From the NCBI RefSeq assembly GCF_031085175.1, contig NZ_JAVHUY010000002.1, forward strand, positions 248,001-312,000: a stretch of DNA of 64,000 nt. Reading direction: 5' to 3'. The stretch comes from Phytohabitans maris (GTDB lineage: Bacteria > Actinomycetota > Actinomycetes > Mycobacteriales > Micromonosporaceae). Every line of letters begins with the position of its first letter. The first letter of the stretch is position 1. Below, piece by piece: positions 26,772 through 35,303 of the stretch. The translations under genes and the position numbers were made by a program. A model generated the notes under the pieces. It ran no database searches and had not been told where the DNA came from. It was given only the letters and a program-made list of their open reading frames with translations.

Positions 26772-27311
26772 ATGCCGGATGTGCCGGTAGGCGCGGACGA
26801 GGGCGACGCGAGCGAACCCGTGGTCGAGTTCGACCTGGCCCGATACAAGTTCACCGACGAGTTCGACGCCGCGGCTGAGCTGGACGGCCGGTTCGACCTA
26901 CTGGAGATGGACCCCTTCAAGTTCGAACACCTGATCAGGCAGCTGTTCGAGAAGATTGGCATGAAGTCCTGGGTCACCCAGGCATCCCGCGACGACGGAG
27001 TAGACGGCGTCGCCGTACACGAAGACCCCATCCTCGGCGGCGTCTGCGTCATCCAGGCCAAACGCTACAAGCGCGTCGTCGAAGCCGACGCCGTACGCGC
27101 ACTCTGGGGCGCCATGGAAGACAAACACGCCACCAAGGGAATCCTGGTCACCACCTCCTGGTTCGGCAGCTCCAGCCGCCAGTTCGCCGCCCGACACCAG
27201 GAACGGCTACGACTCATCGAAGGCGCCGAACTCAAACACCTGCTCGCCGAACACCTCGGCCTCGACATCCGCATCGGCCTCAACCGACCACCACCACGAC
27301 GACGGTCCTGA
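26772..27311 (+). CDS. Mrr-type restriction endonuclease (probably N-terminally truncated)
   Basis: Protein of 179 residues from ATG 26772. The Mrr catalytic core is present: FKFEHLIRQLFEKIGMKSWV, QASRDDGVDGVAVHE (acidic residue), GGVCVIQAKRYKRVVEADAV (the Q-x-K form of the catalytic pair), then KGILVTTSWFGSSSRQFA. Mrr-type enzymes cut modified DNA. Family members with this core usually carry several hundred further residues upstream, which are missing here, so activity is doubtful. It lies 127 bp after the frameshifted PD-(D/E)XK-like gene. Confidence 0.82.
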   Translation: MPDVPVGADEGDASEPVVEFDLARYKFTDEFDAAAELDGRFDLLEMDPFKFEHLIRQLFEKIGMKSWVTQASRDDGVDGVAVHEDPILGGVCVIQAKRYKRVVEADAVRALWGAMEDKHATKGILVTTSWFGSSSRQFAARHQERLRLIEGAELKHLLAEHLGLDIRIGLNRPPPRRRS

Positions 27312-27543
27312 CCCGGTTACGCCGGATGTCCCACCTACCCACCCTTCCGGCGCGGGTTCGGATGCCGCCGTGACTGAACCTTGATGGGGTGGGACATCAG
27401 CAGCATCTTCGTCGGGCAGTGCACTGTCCTATGTGGTGGGTCGAGCATCCGCGAGGTTCGTTGGACACAACGATCTGGGCTGGGTGACCACCGACGTCAG
27501 TGGGGACTGCTGATCAGAAGGTGTAAAGCCTTGCCTCCCACCG

Positions 27544-28509
27544 CTACGGCAAAACGATGGCGACCATGTCGGTCACGTCCTTGGCGCAGCCCCAGGACAG
27601 GGTTACTCCCGCTCCACCGTGCCCGTAGTTGTGGATCACTGTTGTGCCGTTGACGACCGTCGTCTCCAGGCGTACCCGCGGCCGTGTGGGGCGCAGGCCG
27701 ACTCGGTGGCCCAGAACCTCCACGTCGCGTAACCGTGGGTCGACATCGGCGCAGCGGGCAACGATCGCCGCCGCGACCTCCGGATCTGGCTGCACGTTCC
27801 AGTCGTCTGGGGTGGCGAGCCCGCCGAGGACAACTGCGTCACCGTGTGGGTAGATGTGAAGCAGCTCCTCAGACATGCCTGTGTCTTCGGAGAAGAACTC
27901 GGTGATGCCCGGGTTCTCCACGACCACGAGTTGGCCCCGAACAGGCGTGAGGGCCGTGTCGGGTACGAGATCGCGAGCGCCGATCCCCGCGCAATTGACG
28001 ACGACTGGGCTGGCGGCGGCCGCCTCGTCAAGCGTCTCGATTCGCCGGTTGTCGATGACCACGCTAGCGCTGGTGAGGCGCTGCCGGAGGTATGCCAGGT
28101 AGGTAGGCATGTCGACCAGCGGGGCGACGAACCGCCAGCCGGTCGCGAACCCCTTCGGCAGCTCGCCGTCCTGGCACATGCGGAAGCCGTCGAGCTGGTC
28201 CGCCCACTCCGGCGGGCTCACCGGCGTGCGGGATGCCTCGATTCCGGGCACGAGACGGACGCTGGTCCCGGGTTGGCGGGCCAAGGCGCGGAGCTCCTCC
28301 AGCGTCGTACGGCTCCACACGCGGACCCTGTCGAGCGGCTCGACCAGGTATGGCCCCCACATGGCGCCGCCGGCGAAGGAGGTGGTGGCCTCGAGCGGGT
28401 CGGCGGCCCAGATCCGCACGCGCAGCCCGGCTTCGGCGAGACATATGGCGGTGGTCAGGCCGGACACGCCGGCGCCGATCACCAGCACGTCAAGGTCGTC
28501 GGTCCGCAC
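27544..28509 (-). CDS. FAD-dependent D-amino-acid-oxidase-like enzyme
   Basis: Flavoprotein oxidase of 321 residues. The N-terminal Rossmann motif is VLVIGAGVSGLTTAICLAEA. Family marks further on are SFAGGAMWGPYLVEP, VVNCAGIGARDLVPD, TPVRGQLVVVENP, and the substrate arginine region VGLRPTRPRVRLE followed by VIHNYGHGGAGVTLSWGCA. This is the arrangement of D-amino-acid oxidases, which give the 2-oxo acid, ammonia and hydrogen peroxide. It is co-oriented with the TPR regulator (15-bp gap) and divergent from the radical-SAM operon, so it may serve that pathway. Confidence 0.92.
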   Translation of the reverse strand: MRTDDLDVLVIGAGVSGLTTAICLAEAGLRVRIWAADPLEATTSFAGGAMWGPYLVEPLDRVRVWSRTTLEELRALARQPGTSVRLVPGIEASRTPVSPPEWADQLDGFRMCQDGELPKGFATGWRFVAPLVDMPTYLAYLRQRLTSASVVIDNRRIETLDEAAAASPVVVNCAGIGARDLVPDTALTPVRGQLVVVENPGITEFFSEDTGMSEELLHIYPHGDAVVLGGLATPDDWNVQPDPEVAAAIVARCADVDPRLRDVEVLGHRVGLRPTRPRVRLETTVVNGTTVIHNYGHGGAGVTLSWGCAKDVTDMVAIVLP

Positions 28510-28524
28510 AGCCCGACCGTACTG

Positions 28525-29949
28525 TCAGGTCGGCTGCTGAGCGAGCGCGGCTTCCAGGTCTGGCAGAAGGTCCGCGACGGTCTGGTTGCGGTTGCGGCGG
28601 CGTAGGTCGTGGGTGAGCTGCGTCAGCAGGGCGACGCTGCGCGGTGAGCGGACTGTGCCGAGCCTTGGCAGGGCGAGCCGTACCACGTTGGCAGCGTCGT
28701 CGAGCCTGCCGTGCGCGGTGTAGCCGAGTGCGAGCCAGGCACCTTCGTACAGGGCGCGGCGCTGGGATGGTTCGGTGGCTGGGCGAGCGTACGCGCCGGT
28801 CCGTAGCAGCGCTTCGCCCTTGCGCAGCAGTGCCCGGCCGTCGCGGTTGGCGGCCATCCGGCGTCCGGAGAGGATCATCGCGTATCCGGCCTGGCAGTCG
28901 AGGTGGTTCGGCGTCAGGTAGTACATCCAAGCGGGGTCCTGGTCCCGGCGCCGGCTGGCCAACTGATCCTGTGCGTCATGCCAGGCCCGTTCGCACTCGG
29001 CCGCTCTGCCTGCCGCGGCGTAGGCGAACGCCAGCCGGGACGTGACCGACGCCTGCACGCTCGCGGCGCCGTGGTTGGCGACTCGGCGGGCCGCCTCTGC
29101 GAGGGCTACGCCGTCCATGCCGTCACCGAAAGAGGCCGCCTGAAAGGCGAGGTCGGCGAGGATGTGTGCCTCCATCGACCGGTAGCCGGCGTCGTGCGCG
29201 GCGCGCAGCCCGGTGAGCAGGTATCGCTGTGCCAGGCCAGGCTGTGCGGCATCCAGTGCTTTCCAGCCGGCGAGCTGGGCGAGGTCGGCCAGGGCGACCA
29301 GCAGGCGACGGGTGATGGAGTCGGTGTGCCCGCCGTCGCGCAACACGAGGAGCACCGCGCGGACCTGGGCGCCGACATAGCCGAGGCCGGCCGCCCCGCC
29401 TCGCTCGTCGTCCAGCGTCTGCAGGCGCGGGACGGTGGCCTCGATCTGGTCGACCAACGGATCGTCTGGCGATGTTGGAGGAACGGCGGCTGAGGCGGGC
29501 ATCTGCGTCGCGAGGTAGATGCTTACCGCCTGAGCCAGCGTGGCGCCGGAGACGGAGAGGAACATCCGACGATCCACAAGCCCTCCCAGCAGCCAATCCT
29601 CGGCGACCTGCATCGTGGTCGCCAGCGTCCATGGCCCATCTACGCCGGCATTTGCCGGCAAGACCAGAGTCGCATCGTCGGCACCAGGATGTCCGGGCCA
29701 AAGGTCCCGGACCGTGACCACCCGGCCCAGGCGCCGGGAGATGGCGTACGCGGTCAGCGCCGGCAACGGCGGACGTGGGACGCCGCCAGCGTCCCGCCAG
29801 TGATACGGCGCGGTCTGCGCGACAGTGCCCGGCCCAAACAACCGGTTGAGCTCACGCGCGAGCGCGCGTGGGGTCAGGCCGGCCTTGGCCAGGTGGGCGG
29901 CGAGGGCCGAATTGATGCCCTGGTTCGTTCGACGGGACACGCCCTCCAC
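28525..29949 (-). CDS. HTH regulator with TPR-like domain
   Basis: Regulatory protein of about 474 residues. The N-terminal ~85 residues are a helix-turn-helix region (LAAHLAKAGLTPRALARELN and TAYAISRRLGRVVTVRDLW). The remainder is alpha-helical and TPR-like, with repeated AHDAGYRSMEAHILADLAFQ-type helices. This layout is common for cluster-linked regulators of filamentous actinomycetes. Two GTG starts are possible (29949 directly after GGAGGTGA, or 29940). It is divergent from the radical-SAM operon with a 180-bp gap and is the likely regulator of that cluster. Confidence 0.82.
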   Translation of the reverse strand: MEGVSRRTNQGINSALAAHLAKAGLTPRALARELNRLFGPGTVAQTAPYHWRDAGGVPRPPLPALTAYAISRRLGRVVTVRDLWPGHPGADDATLVLPANAGVDGPWTLATTMQVAEDWLLGGLVDRRMFLSVSGATLAQAVSIYLATQMPASAAVPPTSPDDPLVDQIEATVPRLQTLDDERGGAAGLGYVGAQVRAVLLVLRDGGHTDSITRRLLVALADLAQLAGWKALDAAQPGLAQRYLLTGLRAAHDAGYRSMEAHILADLAFQAASFGDGMDGVALAEAARRVANHGAASVQASVTSRLAFAYAAAGRAAECERAWHDAQDQLASRRRDQDPAWMYYLTPNHLDCQAGYAMILSGRRMAANRDGRALLRKGEALLRTGAYARPATEPSQRRALYEGAWLALGYTAHGRLDDAANVVRLALPRLGTVRSPRSVALLTQLTHDLRRRNRNQTVADLLPDLEAALAQQPT

Positions 29950-30127
29950 TCACCTCCCCCGCACAACCAGTGCCTAGACGGTAGCGGAACGTACCAATCG
30001 AGCACGAGGTCGACGTTGACGAATTTGACGCTTCGATCACCTCCCATCAACTGCCGACGGGGCGATGTCCTTGAAGGCATCAGTCACCGCCGGCGCAGTG
30101 CGCCGCCCAATCTGGACGGAAACCCCG

Positions 30128-31042
30128 ATGCGTAGCTCAGCGATGACCCCGGCTCCGGCACCGTGGGAGTGGGAGTTCGACTGGCATCTGACGAACCGGT
30201 GCAACTTCTTCTGCGAGTACTGCCACCCGCAGATCCGGTACGTGCTGAACCGCAAGCACCTCGACGAGCCTGACCCGGGCCTGGTCGTGCGGCGCTTCGA
30301 CGACCTCGGCAAGGTGTGCCTGGTTCACATGTCCGGTGGCGAGCCGTTCATGTTTCCCGGCTTTGTCTCGCTGTGCGAAGGGCTGGCACGGGGGCACTTC
30401 ATCAGCATCAACACCAACCTGGCCTCGAACGACGTGGAGGAGTTCGCACGGCGTGTACCAGCCAGTCGGGTTGCGAAGGTCGTCGCCGCGATCCATATGC
30501 CTGAGCGGGAGCGGCTCGGCGAGGAGCTGACAGCGTACGCGCGGAACTATCTCGCACTCCGCACCGCAGGCTTCGATGCGACCGCGTTGTACGTGCTCTA
30601 CCCGCCGTTGCTCGACCGGTTTGCCGACGACCTGGACCAGCTCCGGGCGTTGGGCGTCGACCACGTGCGGGCGAAGGTGTTCAAGGGCGTCCACCAGGGG
30701 CGGCGTTATCCAGAGGGATACACCGAGCAGGAGAAGGCGTTGATCCTGGCCAACTCCGGTGAGTACGTGTTCAACCGGCCGTACCTGGACGGCGTGCTGT
30801 CGTTCCGCGGTCAGCCGTGCACCGCGGGCGTCTCTTCGTTCAAGGTCACCGTGACCGGCGAGGTCCGGCGCTGCGCCTCGGTGCCCACCAGCTACGGAAA
30901 CCTCTACGACGGCACGTTCCGGCCATCTGCCGTCGATGCGCCGTGTCCGGCCAAACGGGTGCTGGTCCTCTCGCAATGCCTGTCCTACCTGGTTGACCCG
31001 CCGAAGTACGCAGGCCAGGCAACTGATCTCGAAGACGAGTAG
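30128..31042 (+). CDS. radical SAM enzyme
   Basis: Radical SAM enzyme of about 304 residues and first gene of a seven-gene operon. The cluster motif is CNFFCEYC (C-x3-C-x2-C) directly after WHLTNR. The SAM-binding GGE motif follows in VHMSGGEPFMFPGF. The C-terminal part has several further cysteines (GQPCTAG, VRRCASVP, DAPCPAK, SQCLSYL) that could ligate an auxiliary Fe-S cluster in a SPASM-like domain. The reaction is unknown; SPASM enzymes modify peptides or small molecules. ATG 30128 is preferred; an in-frame ATG at 30065 adds 21 unusual residues. Confidence 0.9.
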   Translation: MRSSAMTPAPAPWEWEFDWHLTNRCNFFCEYCHPQIRYVLNRKHLDEPDPGLVVRRFDDLGKVCLVHMSGGEPFMFPGFVSLCEGLARGHFISINTNLASNDVEEFARRVPASRVAKVVAAIHMPERERLGEELTAYARNYLALRTAGFDATALYVLYPPLLDRFADDLDQLRALGVDHVRAKVFKGVHQGRRYPEGYTEQEKALILANSGEYVFNRPYLDGVLSFRGQPCTAGVSSFKVTVTGEVRRCASVPTSYGNLYDGTFRPSAVDAPCPAKRVLVLSQCLSYLVDPPKYAGQATDLEDE

Positions 31043-31051
31043 GAGCGTCCA

Positions 31052-32302
31052 ATGAGGATTGTCGTTCGCCAGGCGTGCGTCGGCCCGGACCGGGCGCCGT
31101 TCGATGTGGCGGAGCGCAAGGGGATCGGCCACCCGGACAGCTTGGCCGACCTCGTCGCCGACACGTTCTCCCAGCGGTACGCGGCCTGGTGCCTGCGGCA
31201 GTTCGGCGTTGTGCCGAACCACTGGGTGGACAAGGTCAATCTGGTCGGCGCGGTCGCCGAGGTCGCCTTCGGCGGCTTCGCCATCCACAAGCCGATCGAC
31301 TGTTACCTGTTCGGGAAGATCACGGACGGCGTGGGTTCGACCGCGATCCCGGTCGACGCGCTGTTCCATGAATCGGTTGTCGAGGTACTGCCCGCCGCGC
31401 TCGGCGACAGCAGCGTGGTCGACCACCTGCGCCTGCATGTCAACAACACCAGGGGCATAGCGGTCGACCACGATCCGCAGTTCTACCTTCCGGAGGCTGC
31501 GGGAAGCCTTGCCGAGGTACTGGCCCGGGAGTCCGTCGCCAATGACACGGTGATCTGCGTTGCCGGTGGCCGGCGCGGCCTCGCCGCCGACCTGGCCGTG
31601 CGGCTGGAGCAGCGCATCACCGGAGCTGAGTTCCGCGGTATGTTTCCGGCGGTTGGGACCGACGTGAAAGTCATGGTCGTACGGGTCGGTGCCGACCTGG
31701 ACATCACCGTCGCGGTGCCTGTTCACCCTGAAGCGGTCGGCTCCTTCGACGCTTATCGGACTTGCCTCGCCGAGGTGCAGACCGCGCTTTCTGGCGACCT
31801 CAAGGCCATGTTGGACGGTGAACCGCGGGCAAGTGCGGTCGCGGCAGCGGCGCTCCACCTCAACACCAAGGACGCCCCGGGACGGGGGTACCTCGCCCCG
31901 TTCGGCACGTCGCTCGGCAAGGGTGACTGCGGGGCTGTGGGGCGGGGCAACCGGTACAGCGGCGTGATCGAGCCATTGCGTCCCGCCAGTTGCGAGGCAC
32001 CGGCGGGCAAGAACCCCGTCCACCACGTAGGCAAGATCTACACTGCCGTGGCCGCTGAGGTTGCACGGCATGTCATGGCCGAGACCTCTATGTACGCGGA
32101 GGTCACGATCGCGGCCCGGAACGGCGGCGCGCTGGGCGAGCCGGCGTTCGTCCTCGTCGCACTGGACCACCTACCCGGCACGGCCATCACCGCCGAGGTT
32201 GAGCGGATCGTGCGGCGCCACATTGCCGGCGCGGCCGATTTCGCGGAGCGATTCCTGGCGACCGACGCCGTCGCCCGCTTCCGTGATGGTGGTGACCAAT
32301 GA
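31052..32302 (+). CDS. archaeal-type S-adenosylmethionine synthetase
   Basis: Methionine adenosyltransferase of the archaeal type, 416 residues, which makes SAM from methionine and ATP. Diagnostic segments are ERKGIGHPDSLADLVADTF, LHLNTKDAPGRGYLAPFGTS, GAVGRGNRYSGVIEPLRP and KNPVHHVGKIY. The usual bacterial MetK is a different family and is assumed to sit elsewhere, so this copy is probably pathway-dedicated. An AGGAG site precedes ATG 31052. Its stop overlaps the next methyltransferase gene by four bases (ATGA), linking SAM supply to its use. Confidence 0.93.
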   Translation: MRIVVRQACVGPDRAPFDVAERKGIGHPDSLADLVADTFSQRYAAWCLRQFGVVPNHWVDKVNLVGAVAEVAFGGFAIHKPIDCYLFGKITDGVGSTAIPVDALFHESVVEVLPAALGDSSVVDHLRLHVNNTRGIAVDHDPQFYLPEAAGSLAEVLARESVANDTVICVAGGRRGLAADLAVRLEQRITGAEFRGMFPAVGTDVKVMVVRVGADLDITVAVPVHPEAVGSFDAYRTCLAEVQTALSGDLKAMLDGEPRASAVAAAALHLNTKDAPGRGYLAPFGTSLGKGDCGAVGRGNRYSGVIEPLRPASCEAPAGKNPVHHVGKIYTAVAAEVARHVMAETSMYAEVTIAARNGGALGEPAFVLVALDHLPGTAITAEVERIVRRHIAGAADFAERFLATDAVARFRDGGDQ

Positions 32303-32952
32303 GGGCGGCGTTCCTGTCCCCAGTGCACCGACGGCACATCGCGACGCTGCGGAGCTCGCCCGCCGCCATCGATGAGGAAGGGCTGCGTATCGGTGGCCAG
32401 TACGTCATGTTCTTCGCCGAGGCGAAGCTCATGCGACAGCACGCCCTCCGTCTGGTCGCCGGCGTAGCCAAGCCGGAGGTGCTGGAGGTCGGCCTCGGTT
32501 TGGGTGTGTTCGCCGCACAACTGGCCAGCATGAGCGTCGGCTCGTACACCGCGATCGAACCGCACGAAGACCTCGCACACCTCGCGGAGCGGCGCGTACT
32601 CCACGAACTCGGTAAGGCAACTGTCATCACCGAACCGTGGCAGGTCACGAACCTTCCGGCGGATGCCTATGACGCGATCATGTACGACACATGGCCGCCG
32701 GACGGCCACGCCGACAGCGACTTCGCCGCCTTCGTGGAGCACGTCGCCGTCCCCTGTCTTCGCCCCGGCGGCAGGTTCAGCTTCTTTCACAGCGGCAGCG
32801 CCATCAACGACAGCCGTCGTCAGGTACTCGATCGCCACTTCGCCGGGTGGACGGCGCACCCGTACACCATGCCGGCGGAGCAGACCCCAGTGCACTGGAC
32901 GAAGCCCACTCGGGATTTCCTGATCCCGATCGCTGTCAAGGGAGGCAAGTGA
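32299..32952 (+). CDS. class I methyltransferase-fold enzyme, guanidinoacetate-methyltransferase-like
   Basis: SAM-dependent class I enzyme of 217 residues. SAM motif I is VLEVGLGLGVFAAQL and the acidic loop is YTAIEPHEDLAHLAE. YDAIMYDTWPPDGHADSD and VPCLRPGGRFSFFH follow in the pattern of guanidinoacetate N-methyltransferase and its RMT2 relatives, where the D-T-x-P region lines the substrate site. The native substrate is unknown: an amidino or amino group fits the family, but a non-methylating use of SAM cannot be excluded. Translationally coupled to the archaeal-type SAM synthetase. Confidence 0.85.
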   Translation: MRAAFLSPVHRRHIATLRSSPAAIDEEGLRIGGQYVMFFAEAKLMRQHALRLVAGVAKPEVLEVGLGLGVFAAQLASMSVGSYTAIEPHEDLAHLAERRVLHELGKATVITEPWQVTNLPADAYDAIMYDTWPPDGHADSDFAAFVEHVAVPCLRPGGRFSFFHSGSAINDSRRQVLDRHFAGWTAHPYTMPAEQTPVHWTKPTRDFLIPIAVKGGK

Positions 32953-32953
32953 C

Positions 32954-33676
32954 ATGGCGATACCGACGCTCATCGACCGCCTCGCTGAGGAGGGTTACAT
33001 CGTCCTGCCAGACCTCATACCGACCAGCACGCTCCAACGACTGCGTGTCGAAGCCGATGCCGTCCTTACCTGCCTCCTCGACCAGATGGAAGTCGCCAGG
33101 ACCACCGATCCCCGGGTGACCTGGTGGCGCCTGGCAACCGGACGCATGTACGTGCTGAAGGTCAAACCCGTCCTCGACCTCGCCCCGATGGCAGCGGGTG
33201 TTGCCGCCTGCGACGTGCTGCGCGGTCTGATGGCTGAGCTGCTCGGCGGGCGGCCTCAGCTCATGGAGGACAAGTTCATGTACAAGCAGGAGGTCGATGT
33301 CCTCGCCCGATGGGCGACGCTGCCCGTGCTCGGTGAGGAGGTGTGCAAGCACACCGACGCGGCCTACTTCGCCGCCCGCGGGTTCAGCCGGGTCCTGACG
33401 GTGGCCGTGTGCCTCGACGACTGTACGGAGGCGACCGGGGCGCTGCGGGTCTGGCCAGGAACCCACCGCCAAGCCATCGAACACATTCCGACGGCTAACC
33501 AGGGACCCGTAGTCCCCGACGACGTGGCGCCCGACCGCGCCGCCGTCCTCCTCGAGGCCTTCGCCGGCGCGGTGATGATTTGGGATTCGGCACTGGTCCA
33601 CGCCAGCGGGCCGAACACCACCAGCCGCCCGCGACGACTGCTCGTCCTCGGGTACACCTGCTCGACCGAGCGGTGA
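32954..33676 (+). CDS. PhyH-family Fe(II)/2-oxoglutarate dioxygenase
   Basis: Non-haem iron oxygenase of the phytanoyl-CoA dioxygenase family, 240 residues. The iron ligands are visible: H-x-D in VCKHTDAAYFAARGF and the distal histidine in WDSALVHASGPNTTSRPRR, which also carries the 2-oxoglutarate arginine. The family hydroxylates, desaturates or halogenates; retention of the aspartate argues against halogenase activity. A GGAGG site overlaps the end of the previous gene, two bases away. Substrate unknown. Confidence 0.9.
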   Translation: MAIPTLIDRLAEEGYIVLPDLIPTSTLQRLRVEADAVLTCLLDQMEVARTTDPRVTWWRLATGRMYVLKVKPVLDLAPMAAGVAACDVLRGLMAELLGGRPQLMEDKFMYKQEVDVLARWATLPVLGEEVCKHTDAAYFAARGFSRVLTVAVCLDDCTEATGALRVWPGTHRQAIEHIPTANQGPVVPDDVAPDRAAVLLEAFAGAVMIWDSALVHASGPNTTSRPRRLLVLGYTCSTER

Positions 33677-33683
33677 GTACGCC

Positions 33684-34670
33684 ATGCGGATCCTGCTGCT
33701 GGGCGGTACCAGATTCGTCGGCCGGCACATCGTCACCGAATGCCTTACCCGAGGGGACGACGTGACCGTGCTGTACCGGGCGCAGTCACCGTCACCGTTC
33801 GTCGGCCTGCTCCGCCACGTCGTCACCGACCGCCGCGCACCAACGCCCGAAGCCGCGACAGTGCTCGCCGAGCCGTGGGACGCCGTCATCGACACCAGCG
33901 CCAGTGACCTGGATGATCTGCAGGCCACGACCGCGCTCCTGAGCGACGTCGCGACGTACGTGATGCTGTCGACGTGCGGCGTCTACAGCCGCAATCGCCA
34001 GCGTGGAGAAGAGATCACGGAGCTGTCACCGACCGTCCAGGCCAGGCCAACCGACCCGGTCCGCGCGTCGGCAACCCGCAAGCTGCGCTGCGAACGATTC
34101 CTGCAGCGCTGGTTCGAGAGGAGCGGCGTACCGCTGCTGATCGCACGACTGGGCCTCATCGTCGGCGCCTACGACTACAGCGACCGACTGGCGTACTGGC
34201 TGGAGCGCGCCCTGCGCGGCGGCGACACGCTCGTGCCGATGGGTCCAGACCAGCCCGTACAGCTCATCGACGTGGTTGACGTGGCTCGGTTCCTCCGCAC
34301 TGCGATTGACCAGGCTGTCGCAGGCGTGGTCAACCTCGCGGGATGCCGTATCAGCGCGCTGGACATGGTGGACGCCGTCTTCAACTGCACCGATGGCGGC
34401 GCCATACCGAGGTGGGTGGGCGAGGACTTCGCCCTCGCCAACGGCCTACGCCCCTGGACGCAGGTGCCGTTGTGGCTGCCCGCGCACAGCCCCGAGCGGG
34501 CCCTGATGTGTGTCAGCAGCGACCGAGCCGTACAGGCCGGCCTGGTCCGGGCTCCCCTCGTCGATACGGTGACTGCCTGCCTCGCTTGGCAAACCGTGCG
34601 GCGGGGTTGGTCGCAGCAGTGGCTGGATCGCACTCGCGAGCTTCAGATCCTCCAACAATGGCGCGGATGA
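33684..34670 (+). CDS. NAD-dependent epimerase/reductase-like protein
   Basis: Extended short-chain dehydrogenase fold, 328 residues. The nucleotide-binding motif is MRILLLGGTRFVGRHIV, and the YVMLSTCGVYSRN segment matches the S...Y region of the family, with the late signature LVPMGPDQPVQLIDVVDVAR typical of atypical NAD(P)-binding epimerases. The tail, from about residue 230, keeps the family pattern of a small substrate domain. It could reduce, dehydrate or epimerise a pathway intermediate. Gap to the preceding gene seven bases. Confidence 0.85.
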   Translation: MRILLLGGTRFVGRHIVTECLTRGDDVTVLYRAQSPSPFVGLLRHVVTDRRAPTPEAATVLAEPWDAVIDTSASDLDDLQATTALLSDVATYVMLSTCGVYSRNRQRGEEITELSPTVQARPTDPVRASATRKLRCERFLQRWFERSGVPLLIARLGLIVGAYDYSDRLAYWLERALRGGDTLVPMGPDQPVQLIDVVDVARFLRTAIDQAVAGVVNLAGCRISALDMVDAVFNCTDGGAIPRWVGEDFALANGLRPWTQVPLWLPAHSPERALMCVSSDRAVQAGLVRAPLVDTVTACLAWQTVRRGWSQQWLDRTRELQILQQWRG

Positions 34671-34676
34671 GTCGCC

Positions 34677-35303
34677 ATGCTGCCATACGCGCAACCGCCG
34701 CCGTACCACTCCCAGTGGGGCGAGGACCGCTGGCTGGCCGAGCGCTACGAGATCCCCACCGGCGGGGTCTTCGTCGACGTCGGCGCGGGCGACGGCGTCC
34801 GCGGCAGCAACAGCCTCTACTTCGAGAACCTCGGCTGGCGCGGGCTGTGCGTGGACCCCGAACCCCGCAACCACCAGCTGCTGCGCCGGCGGCGCTGCAC
34901 CGTCGAGACGTGCGCGGTCTCCGCCACACCGGGCCTGCGGCCATTCGGCATGTACGCGTACAAACCATCGTGGTCTGGCCTTGCTCGACACGGCGCCAAC
35001 TACCGCGACGTCCTCGTTACGTGCCGCCGCCTCGACGACCTCCTCGTCCAATACGGCATTACCGAGATCGGTCTGCTCAGCATCGACGTCGAGGGCACCG
35101 AACTCGACGTGTGGGACTCGTTCAACGACGCCGTCCACCACCCCGCGATCGTCATCATCGAGTACGACGACTCCCATCCCGACCGGTGCGAGTCGACAAT
35201 CAAGGGGCGGCTCGGCGACAACATGTACAGGGTCGTGCACCGGACGCCGGCCAACCTCATCCTGCAACGGGTCGATCGGCGTTGGCGGAGGAAGCGTGCC
35301 TGA
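34677..35303 (+). CDS. FkbM-family methyltransferase
   Basis: SAM-dependent O-methyltransferase of the FkbM type, 208 residues. Typical motifs are YHSQWGEDRWLAERYEIP, VFVDVGAGDGVRGSNSLYFE (SAM motif I), GWRGLCVDPEP and IGLLSIDVEGTELDVWDS. FkbM enzymes often methylate hydroxyl groups of natural products. The stop at 35303 overlaps the GTG of the ATP-grasp gene by eight bases, so the two are coupled. Confidence 0.92.
   Translation: MLPYAQPPPYHSQWGEDRWLAERYEIPTGGVFVDVGAGDGVRGSNSLYFENLGWRGLCVDPEPRNHQLLRRRRCTVETCAVSATPGLRPFGMYAYKPSWSGLARHGANYRDVLVTCRRLDDLLVQYGITEIGLLSIDVEGTELDVWDSFNDAVHHPAIVIIEYDDSHPDRCESTIKGRLGDNMYRVVHRTPANLILQRVDRRWRRKRA

Noticed and set aside
32954-33676. PhyH enzyme as a halogenase
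   Set aside because: The H-x-D motif retains aspartate, whereas Fe/2OG halogenases have glycine or alanine there.
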